Of a stretch of DNA of 64,000 nucleotides, positions 46,686-57,149 are shown in pieces; the first letter of the stretch is position 1, and each line of letters begins with the position of its first letter. Position numbers and translations under genes: made by a program. Origin of the DNA: Bifidobacterium sp. ESL0690 (lineage in GTDB: Bacteria > Actinomycetota > Actinomycetes > Actinomycetales > Bifidobacteriaceae); contig NZ_CP113939.1 in assembly GCF_029392315.1 (NCBI RefSeq), positions 434,001-498,000 on the forward strand. The letters are read 5' to 3'. The notes under the pieces were generated by a model that was not told the DNA's origin, ran no database searches, and saw only the letters and a list, made by a program, of their open reading frames with translations.

Positions 46686-48383
46686 ATGACAGACTTTGTA
46701 GATAGAGTGACCGTCCACGTCAAGGGCGGGGATGGCGGCAACGGGTCCGCAGGTGTGAAGCGCGAGAAATACAAGCCGTTGGCCGGGCCGAACGGCGGCA
46801 ATGGCGGAGATGGCGGTTCCGTCATTTTCGTGGCCGATGCCAACGCCAACAATCTTTTGGATTATCGTTTCGTCCCGCATCGCAAGGCCGAAAGCGGCAC
46901 GATGGGTTTGGGCGACACCAAAGACGGCTCGAAAGGTGCCGACGTGGTGCTGCCCGTTCCGCCGGGAACGGTGATTTTCGAGGCCAAGGGACCGCAAGGC
47001 AAGGCCAAACACCCCGGCCGTGAACTCGCTGATTTGCGTCACGCGGGGGACAGGTTCGTCGCTGCTGCAGGCGGCATGGGCGGCTTGGGCAACGCAGCGT
47101 TGGCCAACAAGACACGCCGTGCCCCCGGATTCGCACTGCTCGGTGAACCGGGCGAAGAACGTGATGTGATTTTGGAGCTCAAGTCCATCGCCGACGTGGC
47201 GCTGGTGGGCTTCCCGTCGGCTGGCAAGTCGAGCCTGATCGCCGCGATGAGCGCTGCCAAGCCGAAAATCGCGGATTACCCCTTCACCACGTTGGTCCCG
47301 AACCTTGGCGTGGTCAAGCTTGAGGAATACCGCTATACTATTGCCGACGTGCCTGGCTTGATTCCCGGAGCTTCGGAGGGCAAGGGCTTGGGTCTTGAGT
47401 TCCTGCGCCATATCGAACGTACCGAAATCATCGCGCACGTCATCGATTGCGCCACGCTGGAACCTGATCGTGATCCGATTTCCGATTATCATGCTCTGGA
47501 AGACGAGCTGGCGAAGTACGCCGCCCAGTTGAAGCTGCCGCTCGGCGTCATCCCGATTCCCGAGCGTCCGCGCGTCATCATCCTCAACAAGGCCGACGTG
47601 CCCGAAGCCAAGGAATTGGCGGAATTCGTACGTCCGGAGTTCGAGAAGATGGGGTTGAAGACCTTCGTCATTTCCACGGCTTCACACGAGGGGCTCAAGG
47701 AACTCGGCTTTGCCTTGGGCAAGATGGTCACCGAGCTGCGCGCAAAGTTGGCCAAGGAAGAGGCCGAGCGCGATGAAGAGCGCGTGGTCATCAAGCCGTT
47801 GGAGCAGCCGGCGCGTCGCCGTCGTCGTGCGGACGACGAGCGTGGCACCTCACTCGATTTCCATGTCGAGCGCGAGGCCAATCGCAGGGGAGCGGTGTGG
47901 TTCACCGTCACCGGTGCGAAGCCGGAACGTTGGGTGCGCCAGACCAATTTCGACAACGACGAGGCCGTGGGTTACCTCGCCGACCGTCTGGCCGGTTTGG
48001 GTGTTGAGGACGAGCTGCGTCGCCATGGTGCCAAGCCCGGTGACGAAGTGCGTATCGGCAAGGGCGAGAACGCGGTCGCCTTCGATTGGGATCCGACCAT
48101 CGCCGCCGGTGCGGAAATGCTCGACGGGGCCCAGCTGGGTGCCCGAGGCAAGGATCTGCGCCTCGATGACGGAGCCGACGGCAACCGTGTCCGCCGCCGT
48201 ACCAATGCCGAACGCCGTCGCCAGTATCACGAGATGATGGATGCCAAAACCGCCGTACGTGAGGCCATGCGCCAGGAGCGTACCGCCGGCCACTGGGCCG
48301 ATCCGAGCGTTGATGACGACCGCCACGACGAGCATGCGATTCTCGGCGGCCACGATTCCGACGACGATGAGGGCAACGTCTGA
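46686..48383 (+). CDS. obgE: GTPase ObgE/CgtA with C-terminal extension
   Basis: 565 residues. Order: glycine-rich Obg fold (residues 1-160; [24 protein letters not shown]), the GTPase ([11 protein letters not shown]-loop, [13 protein letters not shown]), the OCT domain ([20 protein letters not shown] to about residue 465) and then a ~90-residue Asp/Glu/Arg-rich tail absent in E. coli Obg. Obg supports 50S assembly and stress control. AAGGTAAGG precedes the ATG. It is the right-hand border of the island. Confidence 0.97.
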   Translation: MTDFVDRVTVHVKGGDGGNGSAGVKREKYKPLAGPNGGNGGDGGSVIFVADANANNLLDYRFVPHRKAESGTMGLGDTKDGSKGADVVLPVPPGTVIFEAKGPQGKAKHPGRELADLRHAGDRFVAAAGGMGGLGNAALANKTRRAPGFALLGEPGEERDVILELKSIADVALVGFPSAGKSSLIAAMSAAKPKIADYPFTTLVPNLGVVKLEEYRYTIADVPGLIPGASEGKGLGLEFLRHIERTEIIAHVIDCATLEPDRDPISDYHALEDELAKYAAQLKLPLGVIPIPERPRVIILNKADVPEAKELAEFVRPEFEKMGLKTFVISTASHEGLKELGFALGKMVTELRAKLAKEEAERDEERVVIKPLEQPARRRRRADDERGTSLDFHVEREANRRGAVWFTVTGAKPERWVRQTNFDNDEAVGYLADRLAGLGVEDELRRHGAKPGDEVRIGKGENAVAFDWDPTIAAGAEMLDGAQLGARGKDLRLDDGADGNRVRRRTNAERRRQYHEMMDAKTAVREAMRQERTAGHWADPSVDDDRHDEHAILGGHDSDDDEGNV

Positions 48384-48734
48384 TATCGGTTTGCGAAAGC
48401 ATGCTGAGATGGTGCTGCTTTCCGCAATGTTCAGTTTGCGGTCGATTGGTGATTATCGCCGTACGGGATTGACGCAATGCATCAGTCCTGCACGCTAGTC
48501 GGCATTGCGCTTGAGCGGTGTTTTACCGTAGGCAGTTGGCAGTAAGCCGATTGCCTGAGTGTGGCGGTTGCGTGTTAAAAGTTGCTGTGCAGCAGAATCC
48601 TGCCACACAGCGGCAGATGATTTGGTAACAGAGTCTGCTCTGCATCTTTTGGCTTGGCATCGCGTGAGATATCGTCTCAGCCGGTAAGCTGGTGCTGGCG
48701 GAACAATAGCGAAAAATGAAACGGATGGCAGTCA
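48384..48734. other. 351-bp gap between obgE and proB
   Basis: No gene is supported: small frames on both strands lack starts with ribosome-binding sites. It may hold the proB promoter and leader; GTGTGGC and GCCACAC are complementary and about 40 nt apart (48557-48611), allowing a long-range leader stem. I see no clear terminator after obgE. Confidence 0.35.
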
Positions 48735-49868
48735 ATGGGCAAGGCAAGTGAGTCGCAGGTTCGTCAAGCGGTGGCGGACGCGCGGACCGTCGTGGTTAAA
48801 GTCGGCTCAAGCTCGCTGACCAAGCCTTCAGGCCATTTGGATACCGATAAAGTGGGCGCGTTGGTTGAAGTCTTGGCGCAGCGTGCCAAGAGTGGTACCC
48901 GCATGGTGTTGGTCTCGTCCGGTGCCATCGCCGCCGGCTTTGGCCCACTTGGTTTCGATGCGAGACCGGCCGACGTCTCGACCCAGCAGGCTGCAGCTTC
49001 GGTTGGTCAAGGTGTTCTGATGCAGCATTATGAGACCGGTTTCGCTCGTTATGGCGTACGTGTCGGCCAGATTTTGCTCACTGCCGATGATACGATGCAT
49101 GCCTCGCGTTACCGCAACGCCCAGCGCACGTTGCGCAGACTGCTCGACCTCAACGTGGTGCCGATCGTCAATGAAAATGACGCGCTGGCGACCAATGAAA
49201 TCCGTTTCGGTGACAACGACCATCTTTCCACACTGGTTGCGAATCTGGTACGCGCGGATGCGTTGGTTCTCTTAACCGATGTCGACGGTCTTTATACCGC
49301 ACCGCCCTCCAAACCAAACGCCAAACGGGTTGGTTTTGTGCCGGACGTAGACGAGATTCTGAACGAGGTTTCAGTAGGCGGCAGCTCGTCCGGCGTCGGC
49401 AGCGGTGGTATGGTCACTAAGCTGGAAGCTGCACGTATAGCAGTCAATTCCGGTATCCCCGTCGTGCTCACCAGCGCCGACAACATCGAAGCTGCCTTGA
49501 GCGGCAAGCCTACAGGAACGGCTTTCGCGCCGACATCCCACCGTGATTCCTCGCGTCGTCTGTGGATTGGTTTCGCGGCGAATCCGCGCGGTTCGCTGGT
49601 CGGCGACAAAGGTGCTATCAAGGCGGTGCTCGGCGGAAAGGCGAGCTTACTTGCGGCCGGAGTACTGGAAGTCCACGGTGATTTTTCCGCTGGTGACCCC
49701 GTCTGGATTGACGACGAGGACGGTAACCACATCGCCAAAGGCCTCTCGAGTTTCGATTCCGATGAAATTCCGCACACCTTAGGCCGCGACACCTCCCAAC
49801 TCAAGCGTTTGCTCGGCGAGGAATACGCCCATCCATTGGTCCATCGCGATAATTTGGTCTTGCTGTAA
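48735..49868 (+). CDS. proB: Glutamate 5-kinase
   Basis: 377 residues, first step of proline synthesis. The amino-acid-kinase core is VVVKVGSSSLTKPSGHLD, VLVSSGAIAAGFGPLGF, PIVNENDALAT and LLTDVDGLYTAPP. The C-terminal PUA domain (LVGDKGAIKAVLGGKASLLA, VLEVHGDFSAGDPVWI) is present, as in E. coli ProB. No proA lies nearby. Downstream 100 bp is an aminotransferase gene. Confidence 0.96.
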   Translation: MGKASESQVRQAVADARTVVVKVGSSSLTKPSGHLDTDKVGALVEVLAQRAKSGTRMVLVSSGAIAAGFGPLGFDARPADVSTQQAAASVGQGVLMQHYETGFARYGVRVGQILLTADDTMHASRYRNAQRTLRRLLDLNVVPIVNENDALATNEIRFGDNDHLSTLVANLVRADALVLLTDVDGLYTAPPSKPNAKRVGFVPDVDEILNEVSVGGSSSGVGSGGMVTKLEAARIAVNSGIPVVLTSADNIEAALSGKPTGTAFAPTSHRDSSRRLWIGFAANPRGSLVGDKGAIKAVLGGKASLLAAGVLEVHGDFSAGDPVWIDDEDGNHIAKGLSSFDSDEIPHTLGRDTSQLKRLLGEEYAHPLVHRDNLVLL

Positions 49869-49968
49869 TCTTCTTTTTCATCTCAATTTTTGTCCATCGG
49901 ATACGTCAATTCGCCACAGCGGTCTAGTCTTAAGTTGGTAATGACACTCAAGAGTGCGGGAGATAAAA

Positions 49969-51174
49969 ATGGCAGAGTGGCAGACGTTGAGTGACCGTAT
50001 CAATTGTGTGGCACCGAGTGCCACGCTGGCTGTGGATTCAAAGGCAAAAGCGATGAAAGCCAGTGGCATCGACGTCATCGGTTTCGGTGCCGGCGAACCT
50101 AATTTCCCGACCCCTGATTACATCGTTGATGCGGCTGCCGCAGCTTGCCGAGACCCGAAAAACCATCGTTACACCCCGACCCCAGGCCTGCCGCAACTGC
50201 GTAAGGCTGTCGCCGAAAAGACGCTGCGCGACTCCGGTTACGAGATTTCACCCGATCAGGTCGTGGTGACCAATGGTGGCAAACAGGCGGTCTATGAGGC
50301 CCTGCAGATTCTGATCAATCCCGGCGACGAGGTCATCATTCCCGCTCCCTATTGGACGACCTATCCCGAGGCTGTGAAGCTGGCCGGCGGCAAGCCCGTC
50401 ACGGTTTTCAGTGGTCCGGAAAACGGTTTCGAGCCCACCATAGAAGCGCTTGAAGCGGCACGTACACCGCACACCAAGGCCATTTTTGTCAACACGCCTT
50501 CCAATCCGACGGGAGCGGTTTGGAGCGAGCAGACCGTGCGTGCGGTAGGCGAGTGGGCCGTCGAACACCATGTGTGGGTCCTGAGCGACGAGATCTACGA
50601 ACACCTGACCTACGACGGCGAGAAGACCGCGTATATCGGCGCGGTGGTGCCGGAAGTCCGTGATCAACTTATCGTCATGAACGGCGTGGCCAAAACATAT
50701 GCGATGACCGGCTGGCGTGTCGGTTGGCTGATCGGCTCCGTTCCGGTGGCCAAAGCCGCGGCTAAGCTGCAGGGCCATATGACTTCGAACGTCGCCGACG
50801 TTTGCCAGCAGGCAGCTTTTACGGCTGTCTCCGGCTCTCTCGATGCGGTCGCGATGATGCGCAAGGCGTTTGACAAACGTCGCAAGGCCATCGTCGAAGG
50901 CCTCAATGCCGTCGATGGTGTCACTTGCCGCACTCCCAAAGGTGCGTTTTATGCTCTTCCCGATGTCACCGCTCTGCTGAACCGACCGCTCGGCAAGAAC
51001 GGATCCGTCGCCAAAACGTCCTCCGAACTGGCCGAGCTGCTGCTTGAGGAAGCGCACGTTGCGGCCGTTCCCGGAGAAGGTTTCGGTGCTCCTGGTTTCC
51101 TGCGTTTCTCGTATGCGCTTGCCGACGACGATCTGGCCGAAGGCATGCGCCGCTTCAAAGAATGGGTCGGCTGA
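49969..51174 (+). CDS. Pyridoxal-phosphate aminotransferase (aspartate aminotransferase family)
   Basis: 401 residues, class I aminotransferase. Motifs: [35 protein letters not shown], and the PLP lysine in [16 protein letters not shown]. The family makes aspartate from oxaloacetate and glutamate or uses aromatic amino acids; aspartate is the likely substrate, feeding the aspartate-family genes seen here. The ATG at 49969 follows GGGAGA; a GTG five codons earlier is before that site. Confidence 0.93.
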   Translation: MAEWQTLSDRINCVAPSATLAVDSKAKAMKASGIDVIGFGAGEPNFPTPDYIVDAAAAACRDPKNHRYTPTPGLPQLRKAVAEKTLRDSGYEISPDQVVVTNGGKQAVYEALQILINPGDEVIIPAPYWTTYPEAVKLAGGKPVTVFSGPENGFEPTIEALEAARTPHTKAIFVNTPSNPTGAVWSEQTVRAVGEWAVEHHVWVLSDEIYEHLTYDGEKTAYIGAVVPEVRDQLIVMNGVAKTYAMTGWRVGWLIGSVPVAKAAAKLQGHMTSNVADVCQQAAFTAVSGSLDAVAMMRKAFDKRRKAIVEGLNAVDGVTCRTPKGAFYALPDVTALLNRPLGKNGSVAKTSSELAELLLEEAHVAAVPGEGFGAPGFLRFSYALADDDLAEGMRRFKEWVG

Positions 51175-51292
51175 AAACTCCACTGTCCGCGACACGAGGA
51201 GTGGACGAAACCGCAGAAATGGGCTAAACTATTCCTTCGGCGGTTTATGTCGCATGGTCTCGTGCTTCGAGTATTGTGGACAGAGTTCACCT

Positions 51293-51368
51293 AGGGAAGT
51301 GGCGCAATTGGTAGCGCAACGGTCTCCAAAACCGTAGGTTGTGGGTTCGAGTCCCGCCTTCCCTGCCA
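51293..51368 (+). tRNA. tRNA-Trp (CCA)
   Basis: 76 nt including encoded CCA. Acceptor AGGGAAG/CTTCCCT with discriminator G, anticodon loop with CCA (GTCTCCAAAACC region), T-arm GGTTCGAGTCC. The nearby secE-nusG order is the usual location. Confidence 0.95.
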
Positions 51369-51397
51369 AGTAATCACAAGCCAAACGAAGGACGGAT

Positions 51398-51625
51398 ATG
51401 GCGAAGGCACACGAGTCTGAAGAGAGCGTCAAGCCGAACATTTTCATGCGTATCGGCTTGTTCATCAAGCAGGTTATCGACGAGTTGCGTAAGGTTGTCA
51501 CCCCGACCGCTAAGGAGCTGGCCGGTTGGTCGATTGCCGTGTTCATTTTCGTAGTTCTTCTGATGGCCCTCGTTACGGGTATGGATTTTGGTCTTGGCAG
51601 ACTGACCCTGTGGATCTTCGGCTGA
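51398..51625 (+). CDS. secE: Preprotein translocase subunit SecE
   Basis: 75 residues, the short single-helix SecE typical of Gram-positives. The amphipathic clamp helix (IKQVIDELRKVVTPTAKEL) precedes one transmembrane helix (SIAVFIFVVLLMALVTGMDF). It holds SecY and is required for protein export. It lies between tRNA-Trp and nusG. Confidence 0.95.
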   Translation: MAKAHESEESVKPNIFMRIGLFIKQVIDELRKVVTPTAKELAGWSIAVFIFVVLLMALVTGMDFGLGRLTLWIFG

Positions 51626-51655
51626 GCATAAACGATTTTAAAGGTGACTAACAGC

Positions 51656-52561
51656 ATGGATAATGAAGTAAATCTCGAAGGCTTGGACGCATTGCCCGAT
51701 TTGCCGGATGGCGATCAGACTGCGGCTGAGGCTTCCAGCGTCGATAGCGCTGCGCAAGATGCCGTTGCAGGTATCGAGAATGCAGGCGAAACCGATAACA
51801 CTTCCGACGATTCTGCGGATAGTGCTGCCGTCGAGAGTTCTGAGACAACTGAAGGTGGAGACGATAGCGCTGCCGACACGGCCGATAACGCTGCCGAAGC
51901 GACTACTGATGCCACGGCGAACGCCGAGGGTGAAGATGCTGACGATGCCGGCGCGAAGGCCGTCAAGGAATTCTCCAAGAGCCTGCGTGGCTTGGATGGC
52001 AAGTGGTATGTGCTCCACACGTATTCCGGCTATGAGAAGCGTGTGAAGGCCAACGTCGAATCCCGTATCCAGAGCTATGGCCTCGAAGACCAGATCTTCC
52101 AGATTGAAGTGCCGATGGAAGAAGTCGAGAAGCATACCGACAAGGGCAAGAAGGTCGTTACCCGCGTGCGTGTGCCCGGTTACGTGCTCATTCGTATGTG
52201 GCCTGATGAGAACGCCCGTCGTATCGTTCGCGAGACGGAAGGCGTCACCGGTTTCGTCGGCCCCACCAAGGAGCCCGCACCGTTGAGCCGCAAGGACGTC
52301 GTCAAGATGATGGCTCCGATGATCGCTTCCCAGGCGTTGAAGGAAGCGGGCGACAAGCCTGCCGCCGCCAAGAAGCGTACCGTCGAGGTTTCCTACAAGG
52401 TCGGCGATCAGGTCACCGTCATCGACGGACCATTCGCCACGATGGCTGGCGCGGTTTCCGACGTCGAGCCCACCACGCAGAAGCTCACCGTTCTGGTTTC
52501 CATCTTCGGCCGCGATACGCCGGTCGAGCTCGGTTTCAGCCAGGTCGAAAAGATCGTCTGA
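51656..52561 (+). CDS. nusG: Transcription termination/antitermination factor NusG with acidic N-terminal extension
   Basis: 301 residues. Residues about 1-110 are an Asp/Ser/Ala/Glu-rich, probably disordered extension. The NGN domain begins [20 protein letters not shown] and has PGYVLIRM and VTGFVGP. The KOW domain is [19 protein letters not shown]. NusG binds RNA polymerase and links it to Rho or the ribosome. Start: ATG at 51656 after AAGGTG; a GTG four codons upstream overlaps this site. Confidence 0.96.
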   Translation: MDNEVNLEGLDALPDLPDGDQTAAEASSVDSAAQDAVAGIENAGETDNTSDDSADSAAVESSETTEGGDDSAADTADNAAEATTDATANAEGEDADDAGAKAVKEFSKSLRGLDGKWYVLHTYSGYEKRVKANVESRIQSYGLEDQIFQIEVPMEEVEKHTDKGKKVVTRVRVPGYVLIRMWPDENARRIVRETEGVTGFVGPTKEPAPLSRKDVVKMMAPMIASQALKEAGDKPAAAKKRTVEVSYKVGDQVTVIDGPFATMAGAVSDVEPTTQKLTVLVSIFGRDTPVELGFSQVEKIV

Positions 52562-52587
52562 TTCCGTTTTAACTAGTTTTCAGTAAT

Positions 52588-52615
52588 GATGCCGCAGGTC
52601 GCAAGGTCTGCGGCA
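52588..52615 (+). terminator. Weak hairpin after nusG
   Basis: ATGCCGCAG and CTGCGGCAC form a stem near 52590-52614, without a proper T-run. It may partly end transcription or separate secE-nusG from the rplK leader. Confidence 0.35.
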
Positions 52616-52714
52616 CCATTCATATCGGGGTCATTGTTACTGATTGAAGTAATAACTGTTGCTGAATCAGCGCTGTCATTGTCGTGCTTGGTTGGAATAA
52701 TAGAAAGGCTTGTG

Positions 52715-52784
52715 TCTGGAGGGGAGACCCGCTAGCACAGCACAGCAATATCAGTTGCGGGAGGAGACCCGTGACACCTGATAT
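52715..52784 (+). promoter_or_regulatory. Structured leader of rplK-rplA, candidate L1 autoregulation site
   Basis: A 301-bp gap precedes rplK. In it, GGAGGGGAGACCCG (near 52717) is followed by a hairpin: ATATCAG (52748-52754) pairs with CTGATAT (52778-52784), inner CGGG (52758-52761) with CCCG (52768-52771), loop AGGAGA. The GGAG-AGACCCG block is thus repeated. L1 represses its own operon in E. coli by binding a leader that mimics its 23S site; that this structure does so is inference. Confidence 0.4.
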
Positions 52785-52862
52785 ACCAACGGTTTTCGGC
52801 ATATCGCAAGGTGTCGTGGGCGACCGTCATTACCGCACGGACAACGAAAAGGAGCCATTTCT

Positions 52863-53291
52863 ATGGCTAAGAAAAAGGTCACTGCGCTGATCAAGCTGCA
52901 GATCGAGGCCGGCAAGGCCAATCCTGCCCCGCCGCTCGGTCCTGCCCTCGGTTCGCATGGTGTCAACATCATGGACTTCTGCAAGTCCTACAACGAAGCG
53001 ACGAAAGACAAGATGGGACAGGTTGTTCCTGTCGAAATCACCGTCTATGAGGATCGCTCGTTCGATTACATCCTTAAGACCCCGCCGGCCGCAGCGCTTC
53101 TGCTCAAGGCCGCAGGTATCAAGAAGGGCACCGACAACCCGCTGACCCACAAGGTCGGTTCCGTCACTTCGGCACAGGTCCGTGAGATCGCCGAAACCAA
53201 GATGGCCGATCTGTCCGCTCGTGACGTCGAGGCCGGAATGAAGATCATCGCGGGCACCGCCCGTTCGATGGGCATCACGGTCGAAGGCTGA
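52863..53291 (+). CDS. rplK: 50S ribosomal protein L11
   Basis: 142 residues, normal length. Contains [31 protein letters not shown] in outline and the C-terminal rRNA-binding [13 protein letters not shown]11 forms the GTPase-associated centre with 23S rRNA. AAAAGGAGCC precedes the ATG. rplA follows 13 bp later. Confidence 0.98.
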
Positions 53292-53304
53292 GGGAGGATA
53301 ACAG

Positions 53305-54000
53305 ATGGCTAATAAGCATTCCAAGAAATATCGTGAATCGGCCGAGAAGGTCGACGGCAGCAATCTGTACACCGCTTCCGAAGCTATCGCTCTGCTGAAG
53401 AGCATGCCCGAGCGCGGTTTCGATGAGACCATCGAAGCCACCTATCGCCTGGGTGTCGACCCGCGCAAGGCGGACCAGCTGGTCCGCGGCGTGGTCAACC
53501 TGCCCAACGGCACCGGTAAGACCGCAACGGTTCTCGTGTTCGCACGTGGCCCGAAGGCTACCGAGGCTGCTGAAGCCGGCGCCGACCTGGTCGGTGACGA
53601 CGATATGGTCGCCAAGGTTCAGGGCGGCTTCCTCGACTTCGATGCCGTGGTTGCTACTCCCGACATGATGGGCAAGGTCGGCCGTTTGGGCCGCGTGCTC
53701 GGCCCCCGTGGCCTCATGCCGAACCCGAAGACCGGCACCGTGACCATGGACGTGGCCAAGGCTGTCAAGGATATCAAGGGTGGCAAGATCGAGTTCCGCG
53801 TCGACAAGAACGGCAACCTGTCGTTCATCATCGGCAAGAAGTCCTTCGATCAGAAGGCTTTGGAAGAGAACTTCCAGGCCGTTGCCGCAGAGATCAAGCG
53901 TCTGCGTCCTTCCACTGTGAAGGGCCGCTACATCTCCAAGGCGACGCTCACTTCGACGATGGGCCCTGGCGTTCCGCTGGACCTCGCACCGCTTTCCTGA
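53305..54000 (+). CDS. rplA: 50S ribosomal protein L1
   Basis: 231 residues. Core motifs: [61 protein letters not shown]1 forms the mobile stalk at the tRNA exit site. GAGGATAACAG precedes the ATG. A terminator follows. Confidence 0.98.
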   Translation: MANKHSKKYRESAEKVDGSNLYTASEAIALLKSMPERGFDETIEATYRLGVDPRKADQLVRGVVNLPNGTGKTATVLVFARGPKATEAAEAGADLVGDDDMVAKVQGGFLDFDAVVATPDMMGKVGRLGRVLGPRGLMPNPKTGTVTMDVAKAVKDIKGGKIEFRVDKNGNLSFIIGKKSFDQKALEENFQAVAAEIKRLRPSTVKGRYISKATLTSTMGPGVPLDLAPLS

Positions 54001-54031
54001 GGCGTCTAAGACGTAGTTGAATCGATAAGTT

Positions 54032-54072
54032 GCCCGGTACCCTTCAAAGGGGGTGCCGGGCAGCTTTCGTTT
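54032..54072 (+). terminator. Terminator of rplK-rplA
   Basis: GCCCGGTACCC (54032-54042) pairs with GGGTGCCGGGC (54051-54061) with one G-U or mismatch; T-rich tail. Confidence 0.85.
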
Positions 54073-54271
54073 TGTATCCGAATCTTTATTTTTCTATATC
54101 GTTTCTTTCCACCAAAGGGTGTTATCAAGAAATCTTGATTTTTCGTTAAAAAGACCCTTGAATCTTGCTTTTCTTTCTGGATTTTTATATTCATGAATCA
54201 TGGCAGACGTGATTCTTCCGTTGTGATTTATGCGGCGATAAGAAATATCAAAGAAAGATATAGGGCAAAAC

Positions 54272-55090
54272 ATGATGATTTGGTGTAATAGAGAGGCTAT
54301 TTGTTCGAGACCCAATAACTATGGCCATTGGGCTATTCATGGCAGCAGAAGCGGCGGTAGTGCCCATTTTAGACGGCGGCGTATTAACTTTGACAGTCTT
54401 CTGGTTCGATTCGTGATTTTGCTGGTAGCTGCTTGCTTTATCGGGATTGCGACCGGATTGGTGCTGCCGAAAGTGAGCAAGCCGCTTGCTCAGATGACCG
54501 GCCAGTACGTGGCGACCGGTCCGGTGGCCCAGGTATTGGCGACCTTGCCGGTTGACGATCACCCGAGCACTCGCGGTTACGACAGAGATGCGTTCGCTTA
54601 CAACACCACCGACGACGACGGTGACGGCTGCACCATCCGCGACGACATCCTCAAGCGCGACATGACCGCCATCAGGTACAAAGCCCCAAGCCGATGTCAG
54701 GTCAAAACCGGTGCTTTACAGGAGCCATACACCGGCAAATCCATCCGTTTTGTGCGTGGCAAACAGACGAGTGCCGCGGTGCAAATCGACCATGTGGTGG
54801 CGCTGGAGAACGCCTGGCAGTCGGGCGCGAGCCAGTGGGATGCGGCCACGAAACAGCAATATGGCAATGATGCTTACAACTTGCTGGCTGTCGACGGCCC
54901 CGCCAACCAGCAGAAGGGTTCCGCTTCGGCCGCTTACTGGCTTCCCGCCAATCGCAAGTTCCGTTGCGCCTACGTCGCCCGTCAGGTCGGCGTGAAGCAA
55001 AAATACAATCTCACGGTAACCACCTCCGAAAAGGAGGCCATCTCCAAAGTCCTGCGAACCTGTCCCGCACAACAGATTCCAAAACGGTGA
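54272..55090 (+). CDS. Membrane-anchored HNH nuclease (DUF1524/GmrSD C-terminal-like)
   Basis: 272 residues. Residues about 44-64 are a membrane helix (LLVRFVILLVAACFIGIATG), after a basic N-terminus; the rest would be outside. The nuclease core is AVQIDHVVALENAWQSGAS and NLLAVDGPANQQKGSAS (HNH His and Asn), with four Cys that may pair (DGCTIRDDI, SRCQVKTG, FRCAYVARQ, RTCPAQQ). Secreted proteins of this type can degrade extracellular DNA or act in nutrient uptake. The N-terminus is uncertain because upstream starts lack ribosome-binding sites. Confidence 0.82.
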   Translation: MMIWCNREAICSRPNNYGHWAIHGSRSGGSAHFRRRRINFDSLLVRFVILLVAACFIGIATGLVLPKVSKPLAQMTGQYVATGPVAQVLATLPVDDHPSTRGYDRDAFAYNTTDDDGDGCTIRDDILKRDMTAIRYKAPSRCQVKTGALQEPYTGKSIRFVRGKQTSAAVQIDHVVALENAWQSGASQWDAATKQQYGNDAYNLLAVDGPANQQKGSASAAYWLPANRKFRCAYVARQVGVKQKYNLTVTTSEKEAISKVLRTCPAQQIPKR

Positions 55091-55296
55091 CACTAATGTC
55101 AATCACTTTCCAAGTTTGTTATGAGCTACAACCTACGAGACATGTTTGAGATAGGGAGAAAAAATTAAGAGATGCAGCAATGCGGAAGAAAAAAATTGCG
55201 CTTAGGATAACTTGAATCATTCTGGTTTAACGGAAAATTGAATGGCGAATAGCACTAGTTGCTCTTACTTAAAGATGTGTGGCGCTTAAGGATATA

Positions 55297-55343
55297 AAAA
55301 CGCCGATGTCCATCTTCGAATTCAAGATGAGCATCAGCGTTTT
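55297..55343 (-). terminator. Terminator of the MFS gene
   Basis: AAAACGCCGATGTCCATCTT (55297-55316) and AAGATGAGCATCAGCGTTTT (55324-55343) form an imperfect stem. On the minus strand it ends in TTTT just after the MFS stop. Confidence 0.75.
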
Positions 55344-55370
55344 CACAAAATCGCAAGATAAAGTTGCCGC

Positions 55371-57149
55371 TTACTCTGCTTGCTTATGCAGATGGATGCG
55401 CGGGACACGGACGTGACGCAGCGTGCGGTTGGCGAGGTCGCGGGCGGAACCGGCGCCTTGGCCGCGCACGCCGAAGAGCACGAGCATCACCATGCCGAAA
55501 GCGATGACCGAGCTGATGATCAGCGACATCCTAATACCCCAGACATTGGCGAGTATGGCAGCATTATGACGGGAACCCATCAAAGGCTTGAACACCTTGG
55601 TGAACTCTTCCATCAAGATGACCAGAACCGGCGCACCGATGGCTCCCGAAATCTGGCGGACCGTGTTGGTGACGGCGGAACCCGCGGAAACGCTTCCGGG
55701 AGTAAGGCAGTTGAGCGACCACGTCGTAATCGGCATCAGCACGAAGCCCATGCCGATCTGACGAATGAACTGGCAGATCGAGACCCACCAGATCGGCACG
55801 CCCATACCGATGAAACTCATCATGATGGTGCCGGTCATCAACGTAAAGGAACCCAGTAGGGCCACCGGACGTGCACCGAATCGATCGAGCAGACGCCCGC
55901 CGCCGAACTGTGAGATGCACTGCCCGAGTGCGCCGGGCAGCATCACCAGGCCGGAAATCGTGGCGGAATAGCCGCGGTCGTTCTGTATGAAAAGCGGGAT
56001 GATGACGGTGATGGAACTGAAAGCGAAGAAGCTCATGGCAGCGGTGATGGTGCCGACACGGAAGTTCTTGTTTTTCAAAACCGTCAGGTCGAGCAGCGGC
56101 GGCTGCAGCTTGCGAATTTTCTCGATCTGCTCGCGCACCTTGGGCGTCTTGAAATGTTCCTCGACTTTGGCCGCAGAATCCGGATCAGCCTGCAGGCGCT
56201 TGATGGCGGCACGAAGCTCGCTCATACTCTTCGGCTGATTGGCCATTTCCTCGAGGTGCTTGCTTTCCTCCAGGTCTGCGATGAGCTTCTTGAGCTGGGC
56301 CTTGTAACGATTGGCACCCTTGAGCTGGCGGACGACGAACCACACGATGCCGACCAGGCCGACGGCCATGGGTAGCCAGACCACCGGGGCGGTGAACGCG
56401 TAAGCCTCGATGTTGGTGAAGCCGAAAAGTAGACCGCCGAAACCGATAACCGAAAGGCATACGGAGAAGAAGTCGGCCTTGACCTCGCTGTCGCGCTCGC
56501 CGAAGTTGTGGAGGAAGAAGATGGCCAGTACCAGCGCGATCGCACCGACGACGGTCAGCGAGACGAAGATGGAACGCCAGCCGTTGGCATCGGTCTGCCA
56601 GCCGCCGAAGGTCGGGCCTATGGCGGGAGCGACGCTCATGGCCACGCCCACGGTGCCCATGGCCATGCCGCGCTTGGACATCGGGTAGACCGAGAAGACG
56701 ATGATCTGCAGCACCGGCCACATCACGCCAGAGCCGATGGCTTCGAGCGTACGCCCGGCGAGCACGAGGATGAAGCTCGGCCCGAACCAGGCAAGCACCG
56801 AACCCAGCGTGAAGATCGTCATGGAAGTGATGACGATCTGGCGGGTCGAGAAGCGGCGGGTGAGGTAGGCGGTGAGCGGCACCATGACGCCCTGCACGAG
56901 CTGAATGACGGAGGTGAGCCACTGGCCGGTGGTCACGTTGATGCCGAATTCGTGGACGATGGTCGGCAGCGCGGCACTCAGCTGCAACTGGGTGAAGTTG
57001 CCGATGAAGGTAATAAAAGTCAGGATGGCGATGGAAACGAAAGCTGCGTGGCTCAAGTGTCCGTCGATGTACGATTCCTCTTTGGTAAGAGCTTGCGACA
57101 AAGGTCGTTTGGAGGGAGATTTTGCTGGTGTTTGCGCGGAATCAGACAC
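55371..57149 (-). CDS. MFS multidrug-type exporter (DHA2 family) with central coiled-coil insertion
   Basis: 592 residues and about fourteen transmembrane helices, with a proton-antiporter motif A-like loop (LTRRFSTRQIVITS) and the motif C-like GSGVMWPVLQ. Between the halves, residues about 265-355, is a charged insertion (QLKKLIADLEESKHLEEMAN onward) that predicts as coiled coil, unusual for this family and probably cytoplasmic. DHA2 exporters remove drugs, bile acids or other amphiphiles; the substrate is not known. Upstream lie paired direct repeats. Its stop is followed by a terminator. Confidence 0.88.
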   Translation of the reverse strand: MSDSAQTPAKSPSKRPLSQALTKEESYIDGHLSHAAFVSIAILTFITFIGNFTQLQLSAALPTIVHEFGINVTTGQWLTSVIQLVQGVMVPLTAYLTRRFSTRQIVITSMTIFTLGSVLAWFGPSFILVLAGRTLEAIGSGVMWPVLQIIVFSVYPMSKRGMAMGTVGVAMSVAPAIGPTFGGWQTDANGWRSIFVSLTVVGAIALVLAIFFLHNFGERDSEVKADFFSVCLSVIGFGGLLFGFTNIEAYAFTAPVVWLPMAVGLVGIVWFVVRQLKGANRYKAQLKKLIADLEESKHLEEMANQPKSMSELRAAIKRLQADPDSAAKVEEHFKTPKVREQIEKIRKLQPPLLDLTVLKNKNFRVGTITAAMSFFAFSSITVIIPLFIQNDRGYSATISGLVMLPGALGQCISQFGGGRLLDRFGARPVALLGSFTLMTGTIMMSFIGMGVPIWWVSICQFIRQIGMGFVLMPITTWSLNCLTPGSVSAGSAVTNTVRQISGAIGAPVLVILMEEFTKVFKPLMGSRHNAAILANVWGIRMSLIISSVIAFGMVMLVLFGVRGQGAGSARDLANRTLRHVRVPRIHLHKQAE

